In this document: positions 9,664-21,089 of the stretch, one piece after another
Layout: the number at the start of each line of letters is the position of its first letter
Position numbering within the stretch: the stretch's first letter is position 1
Assembly: GCF_011075055.1 (NCBI RefSeq)
Contig: NC_058145.1
Coordinates: forward strand, 9,545,894 to 9,609,893
Source of the DNA: Mangifera indica
Lineage: Eukaryota > Streptophyta > Magnoliopsida > Sapindales > Anacardiaceae
DNA: 64,000 nt
Direction of reading: 5' to 3'
The notes under the pieces: generated by a model
Databases searched by the model: none
Told to the model about the DNA's origin: nothing
Seen by the model: only the letters and a program-made list of their open reading frames with translations
Position numbers and translations under genes: made by a program

Positions 9664-12435
9664 ATGGAGTCACTGTCGATAAACCAACTAATCTCTGCAA
9701 CCAACCAACGAAACCCACTTACCCCTTTTCATTTTTCTACGAGAAAACCAACTCTTCACTTCCAAACTCGGCCTCTCCGCTTCGAGGCTTCGATTCGCTC
9801 CAAACAATCTGATTATCAAGGTAACATACAAAATCTCTAATGGGGTTTCTCAATATTGAAAATTTTCATTTTCTAGTAGTTTAATTGAGTTTTTAGCTCG
9901 AATTAAGTGATCAGCCAGGTGGGTTTTAATAATAACGGAATAAAATTTCATCTTTTGCAGCCAAAGGTGATATAATTTTAGTGTTAAGGGTACATCCCTG
10001 TAATTTTGCTGGATACAGGATTTTAGTAACGTAATGGAGATTTTGAATGTGCTGTGCTGTACTTGTAACATTGCTAAATTATAAATTGTAATGCCATGTT
10101 ATTTTAGTAATATACAAGGTTTGGCTTGGAAATGTTACCATTGCAGCGTGTTAATTGAGTCTTAAAAGGAAACTAGGAGTCTTGGGTTTAGATTTTATCA
10201 ATTTATTAATTAAATTAGGCTTTTTTGGCTGAGATTGTTGATAGAGCTAGAGCCAATCTTGTGTATGTAGTTTTGGCATTTATGTAAAGGCAATCTTGTG
10301 AGTATTTCAGAGTGAAGGTTGAATTTTTCATGTAGTTTGAGTGTTATCTAACATGGAAATAAATATATTTGTGGATGTCTGGGGTGGCTGGAGCATCTCA
10401 AGGTTTTACCTTTCTCAATTTGTAGTATCTTACACTTTTAAGGTGGTGCCGTCTCTGGGTTGAATTTGCCTGGAAGCTTGTGGGTGGATCACACATATAC
10501 TTCTTGAATAATGATAGAAATATATAAAATATATAGTCCCAGCATAAACTATTAGAGAAGATGTTATCAGAGTAGAAACTAAAAATAAATTAAACAAATT
10601 TAAGTAGATAAAGTAGCAATCATAAGTGCTGTTGCATTATTTTGTACGTGTGACATTACTTGATTGAAGTTATGTGGAGTAATAATTGTCATTGTATCTT
10701 TGGGCGCTTAAATGATATCAATTTAAGGGGTTAATCATTAATATGTCAAACCTTTGTCCTGGTTCAGACTGTATGAAAAATTCTCTTTTACGTTCCAAAT
10801 TGTTGACCGTCAAATTGTACCCTTACACACTTTGAAAGAGGCCTAAGCCAGTAGCATAGCTATACACTTATGTTAGTTGTGGATTGATGTTATGTGCAAC
10901 AGGAGGCTAGGCTGTGTTAGGTGTCAATATATATATTCTTGGAAACTATGATGGTTACTCAACAGCCAAGTCAAATCTTAGCTCTGACCTCGACGAATTT
11001 TCTAAGGTATTATGATATCAAGGGCCTTTTTAGCTTTGAATATCTGCACTTCTGTGACTGTAGAATAACATCTTCGTTAACTTAAGGGGAGTATAACTAT
11101 AATGTCTATATGTTTGCTTCTTAATTATGATTTTTGTTTCAAGATTTAGCCACACTTGATTGAATATAATTTTAAATCATAATTTAATGAACATAAAAGT
11201 ATCTGCTTCAGACTTTCAGGGCTACACAAAACCTTCACGTTTGTTGCCAGCCACAGAAGTTAAAGTCTGCACTGAAGCCTCATTAGAAAGGATTATTTCA
11301 TCCTTCAATTTCAGTGGAGCTCAGTCTTTATTTAAGGTCAAGATACAGACAAGTAATATCTATGGCTCAAGTTTGAGTGATTTAACTGCTGGTATACTCT
11401 TATGTGTGATAGACATAAACGGTAACTCAATACTACAGTTGATACCACCAAATTTGGTGACTGATTACTCTGCCAAGACAAAAAACTCTGTTGATTCTGA
11501 TATTGTCCATTTCCAGAGAGGTTCTTTGGATGAATTCACCTTTGAGGGACCTAGACTGGGAAAAGTTGAAGCCCTTTGGATCAGTCTAGAATCAGGTTAG
11601 TAAACTTTATATAAACTATTCATTAATTTGCAGCTATGGCATAATGTTTTGTTTGAGAAAGCTACCATAATTGTTTGTTAGCATGAGTTAAAATTTTGTC
11701 TTCTAGTGTTTGACTGGGATTCTAAGGACAGGTCAGTGGAGATTAGGAGGTGCAAGCCTGACAGTCATCAACGCTTCGCGACCTTCACCAAAAGAAGATG
11801 ATAGAGAAGAAATGAAGTATACTGTTTACTGCTATGACTTTGAAGTTGATGACATCTTGCTCGGTGAGGGTGGTGATGCATCCATGGTGGAGATTAGACC
11901 TTCCAATATAATTGAGTTATCTGGGGTTGACCCATTCGCCTTATTGAGTCAAAGCTTTTTGCAGTCAACTCCGCTTTTGAGTGGTGGGATTTCGAATGAG
12001 GAAAGCATGAAGGAATATGCAGATTTGAAATTCTCCTTGCTACTCTATGATGCCATTTTGACCTTCTTTGGTTCATCAATTGCATCCTTCTCAGCTGGTG
12101 AAAGCTCTGCTTATGCATTCTTGATTGGTGGGGTGAGCGGTTTTCTGTACTTGTTGCTATTGCAAAGGTCCATTGATGGATTGCCAGCTCTGGCATCATG
12201 TTCCAGTAACCATGGACTAAATTTTGATAGAGGATTCAAGGGTCCATTGTCAACCCTCGCTTTGGTTATAGGATTTTCTCTTTTAGCTATCAAGTATAAC
12301 TCAGGTGACGATATTCCATTCATGTTGACTCCAAGAGAACTCTTGGTGGGGATGATGGGATTTTTCACATGTAAAGTTGCTGTTGTGTTGGCTGCTTTCA
12401 AACCTGTGTCATTGAATTTGAAGGAGAACAAATGA
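9664..12435 (+). CDS. Predicted plastid membrane protein with PLAT/LH2-like region (three exons)
   Basis: Exons are 9664-9820, 11212-11595 and 11732-12435, joining in frame to 414 residues. Introns are 1391 and 136 bp with GT-AG ends. Both junctions split codons after the first base (G|AC and G|GT). The start ATG 9664 is followed by a Ser/Thr/Arg-rich, acid-poor leader of about 50 residues, typical of a chloroplast transit peptide. Residues about 75-225 read as a beta-sandwich resembling PLAT/LH2 (FKVKIQTSNIYGSSLSDLTA, DEFTFEGPRLGKVEALWISL, then GQWRLGGASLTVI and YTVYCYDFEVDD). The C-terminal third has four hydrophobic segments, near 281-301, 307-325, 353-368 and 384-403. Plant proteins annotated only as lipase/lipoxygenase PLAT/LH2 family share this layout; the function is unknown. 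No catalytic domain is visible. The acceptor of exon 3 was chosen because it alone keeps the reading frame. Confidence 0.8.
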
Positions 12436-12769
12436 TAAATTCTTGTTCCATGTCCTCTGCAGTCAGAAGAAAGAGAGATTGAACAGTGCAGTTTGGTTTA
12501 GACCTCTGATTAGAGATTACACAGTTGTATAAGTATACACCTAAAGATGATCCGCATACTTGTAAAGGAAATGACCTGACAGTGTTAATGCTTTATAGGC
12601 TTAATTGATCAATCAGCAATATTTTCTTTATGATTCTACCTTTAAATTCAGTGCCACTACAGAACACTAAGCTATTTAAGGGCGGTAAGTCGTATCTTTT
12701 ATGGCTGGAATAAATTCTCGTTGTGGGTGTGGTTTTAGGTACCCGAGTAAACAAGCCCTTTTAGGACCA
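12436..12769 (+). other. 3' UTR and downstream flank of the PLAT-like gene
   Basis: This is mixed-composition sequence after the stop at 12433-12435, probably the 3' UTR. An AATAAA-like signal occurs near 12710. No other gene is seen before the MITE that follows. Confidence 0.4.
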
Positions 12770-13195
12770 ACTTTAAACATTTAAGGTGTATTTCGTTCCA
12801 ATAATTTTTTATTTCTTAAAGATAATTAATTAGAAGATTATTAAATATAAATTATTATTATTTTTGATAAAAATTAGTAAATATAAATAATTATTGTATT
12901 TAATTGGATATAATAAAAAAATATTAAGTTTATATTTTATTTAAATAGTCTGGGTTAAAATTATTTTAAAATATTTTTTATGTTATTTTTTATATTATAT
13001 TAATTGAAAATAAGAGTATTTTTATTTTAACAAATTAATAAAGATATAATTATAAAAAAATTAAAATTATCTTGATAATTTTTTAATATATAAGGTAAAA
13101 ATGGTAATCAAATTATTTTTTTATATTATTTGTCATATAATTATTGGTAAATTTTTTATTGTTTCATAAACCAAATAAAATAATATCATAGCTCG
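12770..13195 (+). repeat. MITE family B copy 1
   Basis: It shares an ordered set of blocks with 19845-20345: TATAAATTATTATTATTTTTGATAA, AATAATTATTGTATTTAATTGG, TTGAAAATAAGAGTATTTTTA and ATGGTAATCAAATTAT. Two further copies are inverted (31760 and 36333). It has no coding capacity. The outer ends resemble hAT-type termini (GTGYGTTTNGTT) but target duplications were not resolved. Confidence 0.55.
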
Positions 13196-14269
13196 GTTCG
13201 ACTCAAATCCAACCCTAGTATAAACCCAACACTCTTTAGTTTACAACATAATCTAAGTTCTTTTACGATGAATTTACAATAGAATCGCCCACCATAGGGG
13301 TCTCTCTTTAATTTTTGTCCTTGTATATAGATGTGGAGACAAATGAGTGCAACCTTAGGGCAATGGAGGAACATTTGAAGCTGGTGATCTAATGAAAGTT
13401 AAGGTTTTGAATTATTAAATCCTTATAAATAAAGAATATAAATACAGGAGGTATTGTATTGAATATAAATATAATTGTAAGTAGGTGATCAATTATCAAA
13501 GAGATGAGAGACAAATTATGAGCTGCAAAAACAACATTAACACACACAAAGAAGATAATAGTGATAAAGGAATGCAGGAATATTTGTTTTATACCGTACC
13601 AGGAGTTAGAAGATCATATCAGGTAGTAATTGTATTTGGCAAAATTTCAGCAAATCATGAACATTTGTGATCACATTTTTTCAATTTGTCCTTTCATAAA
13701 GTTGTGTGCACATATGTTGCAGGATGTGATCATATTTTTGAAATATGAAACTTATACTTTGATAGTATATTGATCTATATTTTCTAATATATTGTTATTT
13801 TGAAAATTATATAATTTTTCTTATCTGATATGATATTATTTTGATTTATTAGATATTAACCATATGTTACATGTCCATAATTATCTTGATATGATTTAAT
13901 TATATAAATGGACAATTGTTTTGTTTTAGTAGGAAAACTGAGCATCTTTGAACAATGGTGTTGATCATATATGGAACCTTCTTTTAGTTAGTTATTGAAT
14001 ATTTTAGTTTTTCATATATCTAAAGTTTTCTATATCTATATATGTAGCTTCTTATTTGTTTTGTATATTATTGTTATGTCTTATCACTATATTTTTCTCT
14101 TAAGTTTCTTCTACTACATTCACCTCTTTATATAGATTGTGAGACATATTTATAGTATGAGGATTGAAGAGATTTTAATATTAACAGTTAAAGGGATTTC
14201 AACATAAGAAATTCAAGGGGATATTGAATTATATTATAAGCATGATGCTTGGAAGACAAATCAATAGAA
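13196..14269. other. Intergenic, no gene recognised
   Basis: This is AT-rich sequence with only short chance open frames, including one of 61 codons at 13485. Nothing recognisable is seen on either strand. Confidence 0.4.
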
Positions 14270-14900
14270 CAAATGTTTCATTGTTTGGAATAGTTATTCC
14301 TCGTCAGAACAACTTTAGCCATGAGTTGTTTTTATTCAAGCTTTAATTAATTTTAATGTGAGGATAACTATTAAGTCATCGGAACAAACATTCCATCCTA
14401 TTGAATGATTGCTCTTTATCTAGTTGTTATGTAACTATGCTAGTTGTGTTGTTATTGGAATGACTATTCTAACCTATGGAAAGGTCACTCCATTGTGTCT
14501 ATATCAAACAATACGTTATATGATATTTTTAGTAATATTTTTCATAAGAAAATATACCAAACTCTAACAAAATTCTCACTCACCCAATAGTGCTATAGCA
14601 AACTTTAGAGTCCTTTCATTGTTTCCTAACATCAAACTTGCTCCATGTGGACTTCTTGGTGCCATCCTACTCATGGACTGGAAAACAAAAGCACTCTCAT
14701 TACAAGTTAAAGTGAAGGAGCCACCAACGAGTGTTATTAATTCCAAACACCATATTTTTTGTCTGTTTCAATATGCATATTATGCTCTATATTTTCATCT
14801 TGGTTGACATTTCAAGTTAACCTAATTTTTGTTTTATGTTACACTTTCGTTGCCATTTTAGGTATTGATAACATGATTCACACCATACAATGGTATTATT
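14270..14900. repeat. Direct repeat, LTR-like, copy 1
   Basis: About 490 bp of this stretch matches 16370-16810 in the same orientation. Shared blocks are CTAACCTATGGAA, CTCACTCACCCAATA and the GTGGACTTCTTGGTGCCATC to TACAAGTTAAAGTGAAGGAG segment. A shorter third version of the last segment lies at about 14940-15160. The pattern fits decayed LTRs of a retroelement, but no terminal TG/CA or target duplication was fixed here. Confidence 0.45.
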
Positions 14901-14934
14901 AGATCCTGTTTATTGGGCATAATATGTATATATT

Positions 14935-15240
14935 AAGCTTTGTGTGGATTTCTTGGTGCTATCCTATGGATTAAAAAACGAAAACACTCCTGTTACAAGT
15001 TAAAGTGAAGGAGCGACCAGCAAGAGAGAGTAATCCCAAAAAACATCTTTCTAGCTATCTGTTTTTAATATAATATGCCTCGTATTCTAACCTTGGTTAG
15101 GATTTCAGGTGAACCTAAGTTTTGTTTTAATTTATACTTCTTTTGCACTTTCACAGATTGATCACGTGATTCACACATGTAGTTGTATCAAAGCTTGATT
15201 ATTGGGCACAATATGTATATATTATGATTGTTTGGTATGT
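14935..15240. repeat. Partial third copy of the LTR-like direct repeat
   Basis: It begins with TGTGTGGATTTCTTGGTGCT and repeats the TACAAGTTAAAGTGAAGGAG block seen near 14700 and 16770. It then shares TTTGTTTTAATTTATACTTC-type sequence with 14830 and 20560. It is non-coding. Confidence 0.4.
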
Positions 15241-16369
15241 TTGATTGATAACATGTTATGCTTTGTGCTATTTGATAGCAAATGAATATGAAATTAATAA
15301 TATGATTGACAATATGTTGATGTTTTCATTTGAGATCATAGAAGTTAAATTTTTTTGCTTATTTATTGAGTTTTGTGTATAATGTAATTTTATTGATTGA
15401 ATTGTAGGGATGCGGTGAATTAAATTTGGTTGAAATAGCCATCGATTTTGTGCTGTCGTGCATGTTGGAAGTTCACTGTTGGAATAAGACATTCATACCT
15501 TGACATCTCATTCCAACAATGATTTTTCAGAAAATGAAATTTTCAGCTCTTTTGCTTCACAACAAAATTCTGGAAATCCATTGAGAACACGTGTTTTGAC
15601 AAGTGGAACATCCGTTCTATGCTGACAGCACCTACTGTGGATTGTGGAACTTTTGTTCTGCAAAAAGAATGTCTATTCTTTGTGTTAATGAACAAAATGT
15701 TTCATGTGTGGAACAATCATTCCAAACAAGGAATGACCATTCTGGTTATGGAATGTTCATTCCATGAGTTGACAAAAGATTGTTCTGTCACGACCAAAAG
15801 AATCATTTCTTTGGGAATGTCCTATTTCGGATACCCGTTAATATCTTTATAATTTTACGTGCATAAAAATTGTTCACATGCTTAGACACGTTATCATGCA
15901 CGCATGAAACTATATAACACATACGTCACTTTACTTTTACCTCTAGCATGTCGTTTACCAAACTTATGCCATGCATGGACAAATCATACTCTAGCTAGCT
16001 TGATGACATGGCCTAATATAAAATAAAACTTAGCATAATAATAACCACTTAAATGTATAACCGTAGTGGGATTGAGTTTTCACTTAATACAATGATATTT
16101 GATTGTTGATATAGAAGTCAAATAACATAAATCAAGAGTTAATTTGAGGTAGACTTTACTTTAATGTCTTATATTTGATGATATATTAGTTAATTAAGAG
16201 AGTCGATTATATAGTAACCATATTGTTGATAAGTTCATATCTTTCACTAATTCCTTATCATTTTGATGGTTATGATGTCTTGTTAAAAGTTAATATTAAT
16301 CTGTGTGTGGATGATTAACGGATTGTAGATTTGTTACATAACTTACGAGTCACCCAAAAAAGGCATTGA
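15241..16369. other. Intergenic retroelement-like debris with GGAAT/ATTCC palindromes
   Basis: No gene is recognised. Between 15590 and 15830 there are repeated short palindromes of the form GGAATGACCATTCT or GGAATGTTCATTCC. Similar motifs occur at 14286, 14458 and 16527, inside the LTR-like repeats, so the region is probably the interior of the same decayed element. Confidence 0.35.
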
Positions 16370-16976
16370 AAATGATTTTTCTTGTTAGAGCAACATTGTT
16401 TGGGAGTTGTCTTTACCTAAGCTTTAATGTCATTTAATGTGGTCAACTATTAAATTACTAGAATAAACATGATCTATTATATAAAACACATTTGTTATTC
16501 AGCTGATATATAACTGTGTTACAATTGGAATGATTGTTCTAACCTATAGAATTATTGTTCCATCGTGTGTGTACAAACAACACGTTATGCGACTTTTTAA
16601 ATAGATTTTTTAATAACAAAAACATATCTTAACTCTATCAAAAGTCTCACTCACCCAATAATGGTCTAGAAAACACTAGAGTCATCTCATTGCTTCTCCA
16701 CATCCAGCTGCTATGTGTGGACTTTTTGGTGCCATCTTATTCTTGGATTGGAATACAAAAACACTCCTATTACAAGTTAAAGTGAAGGAGTCACCAACAA
16801 GAGTGAGTAATACAAGAGATATTGAGTATCAATACAAGAGATATTGTGGAAACGAAACTGAAAATTTTATATTAATATACTGTTTTCTCCTTTGTATTTT
16901 TTTTTTTTCCAGATTTTGTATTATGGGTGTGAGTTAGAGGTCAATCTACAGACAATATATCTACCATCAGAGCAGG
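16370..16976. repeat. Direct repeat, LTR-like, copy 2, ending at a primer-binding-site-like motif
   Basis: It matches 14270-14760 in direct orientation. At 16961-16976 the sequence CTACCATCAGAGCAGG resembles the initiator-tRNA-Met primer site (TGGTATCAGAGC) that follows a 5' LTR. A cleaner version, AGTATCAGAGCAGG, lies at 21221 in a duplicated segment. This supports an LTR origin. The retroelement body downstream is missing, replaced by the eight-cysteine locus. Confidence 0.4.
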
Positions 16977-17089
16977 ATTCCAGAATCTACATTTTAAAAA
17001 ATCAAGTGTCAATTAAATTTCCAAGTACTTGCTGAAAGTGTCGAGTAGCAACCTTCTTACATGGGTGGGCTATCTTTAATGCTCGAGAA

Positions 17090-17625
17090 AAGAAAAAAAA
17101 AAAAAAAACTTCCTACAGGTAAGATGGACGCCAAGATTTGATGTTTTGAGTTATTAAAATATAAAAAATTAAGTTACCTGCATAATTCAACATGACATTA
17201 TTAGAATTCGCATCTCATCATCTCCTGATAGAAGTTAACATTAGTAGTAGACACCCTTTTTCTCCGGAAGAATCAAATCAGATAAGATCAAAATAATTAT
17301 CATCTCCGATAATTTTTTTTTTTCACGATGAAACACAGATTCTTGGATCATGTTGCTTATATTTGAGATAGCTAATCTCATTTTTCTTCATCACTACATG
17401 GACATGATCTGCATTCATTAATTTATGTATAACCTCGCAATTATAGCCAGATATATAATATAAAAAATATATTTATTTACAGATGCACGATCTGCATGAA
17501 ACAATGTTATATTTCACTGAAAACATGAAGTTTCTTATAAACCCCAGTGAAGCGTACTTATCCTTCACAAACTAAACTCTGTAAATTAATCCTAATATTT
17601 TCAGAACTCTTTGGTTAAGAAATTA
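17090..17625 (+). promoter_or_regulatory. Promoter and 5' UTR of the eight-cysteine gene at 17626
   Basis: It contains a TATA box TATAAA at 17536-17541, 85-90 bp upstream of the ATG, and a 5' UTR beginning near CCTTCACAAACTAAACTCTG. The same 450-500 bp recurs at 21335-21800 and 44195-44690 without the coding region. Three copies of one promoter therefore exist, only one of which still has a gene. Confidence 0.6.
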
Positions 17626-17988
17626 ATGGCTTCATCCAAGGGAGTTGCTTTGGCGTTGGTTCTCTTGTTGGCTTTGGTGCTAACTTCAGTTCCTTCATCA
17701 TCAGCAGCGAAAGAGAAGAAGGAAAAGCAATGCACCAAGTCTGGGGCACATTTTCATTGTGGTGATACGTTGAAGAAGGTAGCTTTGGGTAAAAAAATTA
17801 GATAAGGAAAGCCAAAATTGCTGCAAGTACCTTAAAAAAGTTGAAGCCAGTGAAGCAGCTTCTTGCCTTTGCAAGGCAGTTGCTGATAAACACAAGGATA
17901 AGATTTTACTGATACTTTGAACTCAATCCTCAAGACCTGTGAGATCGATTCCAAAGTCCCTGCCGACTATAAGTGCTCAGAAGAGTAG
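17626..17988 (+). pseudogene. Frameshifted eight-cysteine (nsLTP / 2S-albumin-like) secreted protein gene
   Basis: ATG 17626 begins a signal peptide (MASSKGVALALVLLLALVL, about residues 1-28), then a Lys/Glu-rich linker and the first two cysteines (QC and FHC). The frame breaks in a run of seven A's at 17791-17797, giving a stop at 17803. Homology resumes in the +1 frame with QNCCKYLKKVEASEAASCLC, which is the CC and CxC of the eight-cysteine motif. A second break in a T run near 17904-17907 returns to the original frame, where the last two cysteines (KTCEID and YKC) and a stop at 17986-17988 follow. All eight cysteines are thus present, but across frames. Overall length (363 nt) is that of an intact family member. 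Either a recent pseudogene or two homopolymer sequencing errors; the offsetting indels make error plausible. Members of this family bind lipids or act as small secreted defence or cell-wall proteins; this one's role is unknown. Confidence 0.75.
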
Positions 17989-18656
17989 TTCAGTACTAGT
18001 TAAATCGTTCGTTAGTTTATGAATGACTTGATTAGCCATGCATATGGCTTGAAGAATAACGGAAGTTTTTTTGATTTCAGGTTTTTTATGTATGAATAAT
18101 TGAAGATGTTTCAGATCACGTATCAATGTACTGAAATTTTCTTCTTAGTTAATTATTCTACTCCAATTTACATGGGCAACCATTAATATTAATGCTTATT
18201 AAATTGAAAAAATCTGCTTGTATGAAGTAGTTATTTTATTTAATAATTATCTATCATAATCAGGGTTGATGCAAAGCAAAACTTAATTTCCATAGTTTTT
18301 CAGTATCTTAGAGGAATATTAGTGAAAAACTCCAAACTGAAGATTTCAACAAAGAAAAACTACATAACAAAGAGGATTTCTAAATAATATCTCGATTTTT
18401 CACTAACAAGATTAGGGTTTACAAAATCTATATGTACATGATACAAAGATTGCCAGAATACAACAGTTGTGCAAATGAAACCCAGCCACGGGTACTCCGG
18501 ACTTGTTGGGTGAAAAGAAGAGAAAGAAAACAATTTGATTTTTTGGTTTTTGATATTTGACAAGATTTGAGAAGCTTATACAAAATATCTCCTCCAGTCA
18601 TACCATGTGTTTTGTTGCTTCTCACTTAACAAGGCACACAAATCTTCTATTCTCCT
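17989..18656. other. Intergenic, no gene recognised
   Basis: This includes the 3' flank of the eight-cysteine gene, then AT-rich sequence. Short minus-strand frames at 18360-18625 have no recognisable features. Confidence 0.4.
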
Positions 18657-19776
18657 TGTTGAAATATATTGAGTCTATAAGTATGAAGTTAAAAACTCAT
18701 ATTTTACAAAATCAATTGACTTATATTAAGATCTAATATATCACAGTTATATACCATCTATTTATATTGTTTTTATTAGATATGTGACTCTTTTTAGTCT
18801 TCAACACTCTCTCTTAAGTGCAATCACTATAGGTTGTTAGATTCGTTGTTTGGTTGGGTGTGTTGCCACTTGGTATCAGAATTGCACCTAACTAAATGAC
18901 AGATCTAATAGTCTATAGTAGTTGCATTTGAAGGAGGGTGTTGGAGACTAAAAAGTCTTACATTAAATAAAAACAATATAAATGAGTGGTATATAAGTGT
19001 GATATATTAAATCTTAACATAAACTAATCGATTTTGTTTAATATGAGTTTCGATCTTTGCACTTATAAGCTCAATATATTTCAATATAGTATTAGAATCT
19101 AAAACCAAATGAGTTAATGGGTGGGCCTAATAGCCTAACTTGATTTTGGATACCAAGTGGCAACACACCTAACCAAACGATAGATCTAACACTCTATGGT
19201 AGTTGCATTTGAAGAAGGGTGTTAGAGATTAAAGAGTCCACATTTATAGGCTCATTATATTTCAACAAGGTATTACAGTTTAAAACCAAATGGGTTAATG
19301 GGTGAGCCTAATCGCCTAACTTGATTTTGGATACTAGGTGACAACAAACCTAGTCAAACAACGAGCCTAACAACCTATGGTGGTTGGACTTAAAAAAGGG
19401 TTTTGGAGACTAAAGAGTCCTACATCAAATAAAAATAATATAAATGAGTGATATATAAGTGTGGTAGATTGGATCTTAACACAAGCTAATTGGTTTTGTA
19501 TAATATAAGTGTGGTAGATTGGATCTTAACACAAATCAATTGGTTTTGTATAATATAAGTTTCAATCTTCACATAGTTAATAAAATGGTGGGTCTAACAA
19601 TCTATAATCCTTGCACTTGAAGGAGGGTGTTGAAGACTAAAGAGTCTTATATCAAATAAAAAATAATATAAATGAGTGGTATACAAGTGTGATAGATTGA
19701 ATTTTAACACAAACCAATTAATTTTATGTAATATGAGTTTTGATCTCTACATTTATAGACCCAATATATTTCAACA
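18657..19776. mobile_element. Tandem TRIM (miniature LTR retrotransposon) array
   Basis: LTRs of about 150 bp begin TGTTGGAGACTAAAGAGTC and end AATATATTTCAACA (TG...CA). Plus-strand LTRs start at 18939, 19220 (a 48-bp remnant ending 19267), 19401 (start mutated, end truncated, with an internal duplication of about 52 bp) and 19628 (complete, to 19776). An inverted LTR occupies 18657-18806. Each plus LTR is preceded by a polypurine GAAGGAGGG-type tract. Spacers of about 135-155 bp open with GGTATTAGAGT-like primer sites and carry repeated GATTTTGGATACTAGGTG text. No protein is encoded. The LTR-spacer-LTR-spacer order indicates repeated LTR recombination or nested insertion. Confidence 0.8.
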
Positions 19777-19844
19777 CTCCTTAATATTTTCCTTAAGCCT
19801 AATACTATGTAATAGAGTATTTGACTTACCCATAACAAGTACAG

Positions 19845-20345
19845 TAAGGGAGTGATTGATTTGAAAAATATTTTATTACTAAAATTAGAGGATTGTCTTG
19901 AAGATATATTACCATTAGGATTAATGAGTATAAATTATTATTATATTTGATAAAATTTGATAAACTGGGTAGGTATAAATAATTATTATGTTTGGTTAAG
20001 GGTAATAAAAAATATTAGTATATTATTTTACTTAAATATCCTTTTGTATAATTCTTCTAAAATATTTTTTTTATGTTATTTGTTATATTAATTGAGAATG
20101 AGATTATTTTTACCCTAAAAAAATTAATAAATAAAGATATAGTTATAATAAAATAAAGATTGTCTTGGTAATTTTTTAATACCTAAGGTAGAGATGGTAA
20201 TCAAATTATCGTTTATATACATCATCATTGATAATAGAATATTACTGAAATCTTTTGTTACTTATAAACTAAATAAAATGATGTAAATAATAAAAGATAA
20301 ATTATCAAAATACTCTTTAATACTTCCTAACTAAACGCACTCTAC
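19845..20345 (+). repeat. MITE family B copy 2
   Basis: This is the best-preserved plus-oriented copy. It starts GGGAGTGATTGATTTG and its inverted right end starts GAGTGCGTTTAGTTAGG. It aligns block by block with 12770-13195 and, inverted, with 36333-36775. It is non-coding. Confidence 0.65.
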
Positions 20346-21089
20346 ATTAAAAAAAAAAATTACTTTTTCCTTCAATCACATTGGTAGGAACTGCCAAAAT
20401 TTCCCAATTGATTGCTTCAATAATTAACTACTCCAATTGGAACAGCCCTTTCACTACCCTATAAAACAACACAGATCTTGACTTGGAGAAAACTTAATTT
20501 TTGTTTTAACACACATATTATGCCTTGGATTCAGATCTTGATTAGAATTTTGAGTGAACTTAATTTTTGTTTTAATATACACTTCTACTATCTTTCTACG
20601 ATTTGATGGCTTAGTTCACACCCTCCATCATAAGGAGTTCCTTAAACAACTTAAATATGAGTTAATTTTTTAAGGCAAGCTTGATTTTAGAAAAGGCAAG
20701 CTTTATTTTTTAGGGTTTATGATGAAATTATTTTTTTTCTCTCTCCTTTTTTAGAATTAGGATGATTCTCACTTCTAGCACGAGGAATGCTACTTTTTTC
20801 AAGGAAGGTTTATTAAAATATTAGGAATCACCTTATCGTAAGGTTTGCTATCCTATGAACACCCATGTAATTCTTAGGTTTTATTTCTTCAAGTCCAACA
20901 AAAATCATTAATTTATTTCTTCCTTTTTTGAGAATTTATCTCTATCGTGTTTCGGTATTATTCGCTTGTAGTACGACTAGTAGGGTTAGAATGACATCTA
21001 GCCAACTCTTTCCATTTGGTCATAAATCCAATTTGTTATTTTTAATACTATTACTAGCTAATGTTTCAGGTTGAGAAAAAGAGTTAAAA
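20346..21089. other. Intergenic, no gene recognised
   Basis: This has a short direct repeat of the GAACTTAATTTTTGTTTTAA type at about 20490 and 20550, also seen near 15110. It is otherwise featureless. Confidence 0.35.

Noticed and set aside
11894..12431. Minus-strand frames opposite exon 3 of the PLAT-like gene
   Set aside because: They are shadows of the coding exon; no motif or start context supports them.
17626..17988. LysM-type or single-exon truncated protein of 60 residues
   Set aside because: The cysteine pattern recovered across frames fits the eight-cysteine family, and the early stop comes from a homopolymer frameshift.
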